DNA of 10,602 nt from Prevotellaceae bacterium (lineage in GTDB: Bacteria > Bacteroidota > Bacteroidia > Bacteroidales > Bacteroidaceae): the NCBI GenBank assembly GCA_031262265.1, contig JAISIB010000148.1, forward strand, positions 1 to 10,602. The letters are read 5' to 3'. The position numbers were made by a program, and so were the translations under genes. The notes below the pieces were generated by a model that was not told the DNA's origin, did no database searches, and saw nothing but the letters and a program-made list of their open reading frames with translations. The first letter of the stretch is position 1; every line of letters starts with the position of its first letter. Positions 7,348 to 10,602 of the stretch are shown here, piece by piece.

Positions 7348-9792
7348 ATGAAGAAAGGACTACTACCTACTCTCCTCCTTTGTTTAGGCATCCTGAGTGG
7401 TTGCACAAGCAAAGAGCCGGTCAATGCGTACAACATCGTGCCGAGACCAAATTCCATGTTGCCGCAAGCCGGCCGATTCCAATTAAAATCGGGCACGCCG
7501 GTAGTTACTGCAGATTGCTCCGATGAAGTGAAAACCATCGCTGCTGATTTCGCCGCTCGCATTGCGGCTACTTCAAACATCGAATTATCGATGGATGCAA
7601 CTGCGGATGCAAAAGCCATTCGATTCGAGACTGTTGCCGGTATGGAGAAAGAAGCGTATACACTAAGCGTAACTCCGACCGGAGTTCTCTTGCAAGCTTC
7701 GGAACCAAACGGTTTCTTTTACGGAGTGCAAACGCTCTATCAATTATTACCCGCTGAGGTTTACGGCAATGCCGTAGTAGCTACTGCCGAATGGTCAATA
7801 CCTGCAGTAGAGATAGACGATGCTCCGCGTTTTGCGTATCGCGGTATGCACATAGACCCATGTCGTCACTTTGCCGACGTGGCGTACGTCAAAAGGTACA
7901 TTGATCTGCTGGCAATGCACAAGCAAAACACGCTTCATTTCCATCTAACCGACGACCAAGGCTGGCGTATTGAAATTAAGAAGTATCCGAAATTGACGGA
8001 AATCGGTGCGAAGCGCAAACAAACGCTTGTTGGCTATTACTACGAACGTTGGCCGCAAGAATTTGACGGCAAAGAATACGGACCGTACTTTTATACGCAG
8101 GAAGAAATCAAGGATATCGTTGCCTACGCCGCGGCGCGCTATATAACCGTGATACCTGAAATAGAAATGCCAGGACATGCGGTAGCCGCATTGGCAGCTT
8201 ATCCCGAATTGTCCTGTGATCCGAGCGTAAAATACGAGGTAGAAGGACGCTGGGGGATTTTTCCGGAAGTATTCTGCCCCAGCGAAACGACCTTTAAGTT
8301 TCTGGAAGGCGTAATTGACGAAGTCATCGAACTATTCCCAAGCGAACTGATTCACGTCGGCGGCGACGAATGTCCGAAAGACGCGTGGAAAAGCAGCGCG
8401 TTCTGTCAACAGCTGATTCGTAAGCTCGGATTGAAAGACGACACCGAGCCTAATCCTGCCGACGGGCGGAAACATTCCAAAGAAGACAAGCTACAGAGCT
8501 ATTTCATCACGCGTATGGAAAAATACATCAATAGTAAGGGACGTAACATCATTGGTTGGGATGAAATCCTTGAAGGTGGCTTGGCACCTAATGCGACGGT
8601 GATGTCATGGCGCGGCACGGAAGGCGGCATCACGGCGGCGAGACTCGGACACGACGCTATTATGACGCCAACCATGTATGCTTATCTGGATTACACGCAA
8701 GAAAATCCGGAAATCGCGCCGATCGGTATCGGAGGATACGTGCCGCTGAAACGCGTGTACACCTATAATCCCGTACCTGCCGATGCGGATGAATTAGTAA
8801 AGAAACATATTATCGGCGTGCAAGGAAATGTGTGGGCGGAATATATCACCGATGACGCTCGCCGCGATTATTATACATACCCGCGTGCGTTTGCTATTGC
8901 CGAGTCGGGTTGGACGCAGGATGAGAACAAAAACTTCGACGATTTCTGCCGTCGTTTGGCCGGCAACTTCGAGCGTCTTGATATTTTAGACGTAAAGGCA
9001 TGCCGCAATCTCTTTGACGTAATCGTAGATACGCATGCCGACGAAGCACATCGTCTGAGCGTATATCTCTACGCTTATTATCCCGATGCAGAAGTACGGT
9101 ACACGACGGACGGAACCGAGCCGACTGCACAATCAACACTCTTCACCGAGCCATTCTTGTTAGAAGGAACGAAAAATTTGAAGGTTGCGCTGTTCAAAGA
9201 GGGTAAGCAACTGGGTAAAACTACTGTCAAATCACTGTACGGTAACTTGGTAAGTGGTAAACCCTATAAAGCTACGCCGGGTATTGGCTACGAAAAAGGC
9301 GATATATTTAGCCCGAACGAAGAGCGCGGAGCCGACCCGTTGACTTTCGGCCTTACCAACGGTAAGCGCGGCTATGCATCGGCCACGATCCCTTGGACAT
9401 CGTTCAATACGGGTGGTCAGAACGACGAACTCGTACTATCGTTTGATCTTGAACAAACCACTGCAGTGCAACGCGTCGTATTCGGATCCTACTACATGCC
9501 CGCACTTCGCGTATTGCCGCCCAGTGCCGTCAATATTGAGGTATCTACCGATGGCGAGACCTATCAGTTGGTAAAAACCGATGCTTTGACGCATACGCCG
9601 CAAGGTAATTCGCGCCAAGCATTTACCGACACCGTCACTTTCGAACCTACGCAAGCGCGCTATGTCAGGATGCGTTTGAAAAATGGTGGGACGCTACGCA
9701 ACGGAATTGACTTCCGTTTCAACGCCGCCGTTGGCAAACAAGGCGCACCCGGGCGTACAAGTGTTTATTTGGACGAAGTAGAAATCTACTAA
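7348..9792 (+). CDS. GH20 beta-N-acetylhexosaminidase, lipoprotein with C-terminal carbohydrate-binding-like domain
   Basis: The protein has 814 residues. The lipobox L16-S-G-C19 follows a hydrophobic signal, so the protein is lipid-anchored at C19. Residues about 26-150 form the GH20b alpha/beta domain. The TIM barrel at about 155-520 carries HFHLTDDQGWR (197-207), E271-IEMPGH277, the catalytic pair D340-E341 in HVGGDECP, W404-DE, W421 and W496-AE. Substrate-assisted catalysis through D-E removes terminal beta-linked GlcNAc or GalNAc. Residues about 575-630 match the chitobiase C-terminal fold (EVRYTTDGTEP from 582). The last about 170 residues resemble a discoidin/F5-8C galactose-binding-like module (VNIEVSTDGETYQLV, ARYVRMRLKNGG), giving the long form common in Bacteroidales. 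It follows a Crp/Fnr gene and ends at a strong terminator. Linkage preference and surface exposure cannot be read from sequence. Confidence 0.95.
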   Translation: MKKGLLPTLLLCLGILSGCTSKEPVNAYNIVPRPNSMLPQAGRFQLKSGTPVVTADCSDEVKTIAADFAARIAATSNIELSMDATADAKAIRFETVAGMEKEAYTLSVTPTGVLLQASEPNGFFYGVQTLYQLLPAEVYGNAVVATAEWSIPAVEIDDAPRFAYRGMHIDPCRHFADVAYVKRYIDLLAMHKQNTLHFHLTDDQGWRIEIKKYPKLTEIGAKRKQTLVGYYYERWPQEFDGKEYGPYFYTQEEIKDIVAYAAARYITVIPEIEMPGHAVAALAAYPELSCDPSVKYEVEGRWGIFPEVFCPSETTFKFLEGVIDEVIELFPSELIHVGGDECPKDAWKSSAFCQQLIRKLGLKDDTEPNPADGRKHSKEDKLQSYFITRMEKYINSKGRNIIGWDEILEGGLAPNATVMSWRGTEGGITAARLGHDAIMTPTMYAYLDYTQENPEIAPIGIGGYVPLKRVYTYNPVPADADELVKKHIIGVQGNVWAEYITDDARRDYYTYPRAFAIAESGWTQDENKNFDDFCRRLAGNFERLDILDVKACRNLFDVIVDTHADEAHRLSVYLYAYYPDAEVRYTTDGTEPTAQSTLFTEPFLLEGTKNLKVALFKEGKQLGKTTVKSLYGNLVSGKPYKATPGIGYEKGDIFSPNEERGADPLTFGLTNGKRGYASATIPWTSFNTGGQNDELVLSFDLEQTTAVQRVVFGSYYMPALRVLPPSAVNIEVSTDGETYQLVKTDALTHTPQGNSRQAFTDTVTFEPTQARYVRMRLKNGGTLRNGIDFRFNAAVGKQGAPGRTSVYLDEVEIY

Positions 9793-9813
9793 TACCCACT
9801 TCTGTCACAAACG

Positions 9814-9852
9814 AAAGGGACTGTCCATCGCGGGCAGTCCCTTTTTGTTTTT
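9814..9852 (+). terminator. Rho-independent terminator of the GH20 gene
   Basis: A 13-bp stem, AAAGGGACTGTCC (9814-9826) against GGGCAGTCCCTTT (9832-9844) with one T-G wobble, closes the 5-base loop ATCGC. It runs into a TTTTTGTTTTT tract. It lies 21 bases after the stop codon. Confidence 0.92.
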
Positions 9853-10060
9853 GTTTCCCACATCCGATAATTATTGACAGCCATACATGCAACCTCTCGC
9901 TCGGGCGTCTGATTTTGCGACGAACATATCAAAATATCAAAGCCGCTTGTTCCAACAACAAAGCCGGAAAATTCATTTTCAAAGCCGTTTATTCGGCGTA
10001 ATTAGGGCAAAAAGAGACGGAACTCGGCATCGGCTACCGGTTTTAATGGAAGTCTCAAAC
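9853..10060. other. Non-coding island between convergent genes
   Basis: This is the part of the 332-bp gap between the GH20 stop and the ROK stop that lies between the two terminators. Apart from the 21-bp repeat array (9925-9987) I see no credible gene, tRNA or promoter. The open frame crossing it (from 9887) runs through the array and the ROK terminator and is not coding-like. Confidence 0.6.
9925..9987. repeat. Three 21-bp units: palindromic variable 12-mer plus constant octamer CAAAGCCG
   Basis: CAAAGCCG recurs at 9938, 9959 and 9980, exactly 21 bp apart. In each unit it is preceded by a different 12-mer with 5-bp inverted arms around a 2-bp centre: ATATC-AA-AATAT (9926-9937, one C/A mismatch that is a U-G pair in minus-strand RNA), TTGTT-CC-AACAA (9947-9958) and AAAAT-TC-ATTTT (9968-9979). 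One base (C, C, G) joins units. The array lies between the two convergent terminators, outside both transcription units. It is too short and too regular for CRISPR, and no cas genes are near. The function is unknown; it recalls minisatellite-like intergenic repeats reported in Porphyromonas, but identity is not claimed. Confidence 0.75.
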
Positions 10061-10062
10061 AA

Positions 10063-10092
10063 AAAGAGCGTGCCGAATTCGACACGCTCTTT
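10063..10092 (-). terminator. Rho-independent terminator of the ROK gene
   Basis: A perfect 10-bp stem, AAAGAGCGTG (10063-10072) with CACGCTCTTT (10083-10092), encloses a 10-base segment containing CGAATTCG, which can pair further. In the minus direction the stem is followed by a TTTTTGTTT tract. It begins 32 bases past the ROK stop codon. Confidence 0.88.
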
Positions 10093-10124
10093 GTTGTGCA
10101 TCTATCATGCCTACGACAGATTGT

Positions 10125-10602
10125 TTACAACTCCCAAGCCAACGCACTAGCACCAAGTACGGCAGCATCCGAGTCTTTTAGTTCGGAAACGAGTATCTTG
10201 GTTTTTCCTTTGAAGATTTGTAATACGTTGGCGTCAAGAGATTCTTTAATCGGATCCATAATAAAATGTCCGGCCTTTGCCAAACCGCCGAAGAAGATAA
10301 TGGCTTCGGGACTGGAGAAAGCGACAAAATCAGCCAATGCCTCTCCTAAGATCGTTCCCGTCTCCTTAAATATATCAATCGCAATGGTATCTCCTTTGAC
10401 AGCCGCATCATACACGTCTTTCGAGGTGATTTGGTCGGCGGGCACGTCGCGCAATAAACTCGGCTCATCCGATTGTTCCATTAACTCACGAGCCGTGCGT
10501 GCAACGCCCGTTGCCGAGCAGTACGCTTCCAAGCAACCAGAACGACCGCAACCGCAAAGACGGCCATTGGTACGGCGCATAATTACGTGTCCCAGTTCTC
10601 CG
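10125..10602 (-). CDS. ROK-family sugar kinase (glucokinase/GlcNAc kinase type), N-terminus beyond window
   Basis: The frame stays open to the right edge, so the true start is outside; 158 C-terminal residues are visible, about half of a usual 300-320-residue ROK protein. The ATG at 10580 is internal: the codons upstream of it encode GELGHVI, the start of the ROK signature. The visible part holds that signature, GELGH then LCGCGRSGCLE, with the histidine and the three cysteines that bind the structural zinc. Further on come PEAIIFFGG (sugar/nucleotide-binding P-x-x-I-x-x-GG turn) and a C-terminal SDAAVLGAS helix typical of the family. No DNA-binding domain can be judged because the N-terminus is missing, but this C-terminus fits a kinase. 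It would phosphorylate glucose or an amino sugar in the cytoplasm. It is convergent with the GH20 gene and has its own terminator. Confidence 0.9.
   Translation of the reverse strand, partial: GELGHVIMRRTNGRLCGCGRSGCLEAYCSATGVARTARELMEQSDEPSLLRDVPADQITSKDVYDAAVKGDTIAIDIFKETGTILGEALADFVAFSSPEAIIFFGGLAKAGHFIMDPIKESLDANVLQIFKGKTKILVSELKDSDAAVLGASALAWEL

Noticed and set aside
9888..9911. GCAACC followed by CGTC as a second ECF promoter (plus strand)
   Set aside because: Spacing between AAC and CGTC is only 12 bp and no gene follows on that strand.
9925..9987. CRISPR array
   Set aside because: The repeat is 8 bp and the variable part 13 bp and palindromic; CRISPR repeats and spacers are far longer, and no cas gene is present.
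9887..10150. 87-codon open frame in the convergent gap
   Set aside because: It runs through the 21-bp array, the ROK terminator and into the ROK coding sequence; it has no family resemblance or promoter.

Overview
The window reads as a Bacteroidota chromosome, most likely Bacteroidales of the Porphyromonadaceae/Tannerellaceae kind. The evidence is the gene families (a TonB-dependent receptor with an N-terminal carboxypeptidase-regulatory-like domain, a DUF5686 outer-membrane protein, a duplicated M16 zinc protease, a GH20 lipoprotein), promoter cores of the TAnnTTTG type and A-rich leaders without clear Shine-Dalgarno sequences. Species cannot be fixed from sequence alone.

Layout. Three genes run on the minus strand in the left two thirds. 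From right to left in transcription order they are a DUF5686 outer-membrane protein (4308-6500), an M16 metalloprotease of the periplasm (1245-4163) and a TonB-dependent/outer-membrane beta-barrel receptor that runs off the left edge (1-1007). A Crp/Fnr-family regulator (6594-7295, plus) diverges from the DUF5686 gene across a 93-bp shared promoter region. It is followed 52 bp later by a GH20 beta-N-acetylhexosaminidase lipoprotein (7348-9792, plus). On the far right the C-terminal half of a ROK-family sugar kinase (10125-10602, minus) converges on the hexosaminidase. The two are separated by 332 bp holding a strong terminator for each gene.

How it fits together. Most products act at the envelope: receptor, beta-barrel protein, periplasmic protease and surface or periplasmic exo-hexosaminidase. 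GH20 would release terminal GlcNAc/GalNAc from glycans, and a ROK kinase is a plausible cytoplasmic enzyme for the freed sugar, although the two genes are not an operon. The receptor appears to be read from an ECF-sigma-type promoter (TGCAACC-16 bp-CGTCTAAC), unlike its neighbours.

Most interesting signal. In the non-coding island between the two convergent terminators (9925-9987) lie three tandem 21-bp units. Each has an invariant octamer CAAAGCCG preceded by a 12-mer whose sequence differs in every unit but is self-complementary each time (5-bp arms around a 2-bp centre). Two other intergenic gaps in this window also carry direct repeats with an exact 21-bp period but unrelated sequence (1106-1137 and 4266-4303). 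A family of short 21-bp-period intergenic repeat arrays with constant and palindromic-variable parts is the best candidate here for something undescribed.
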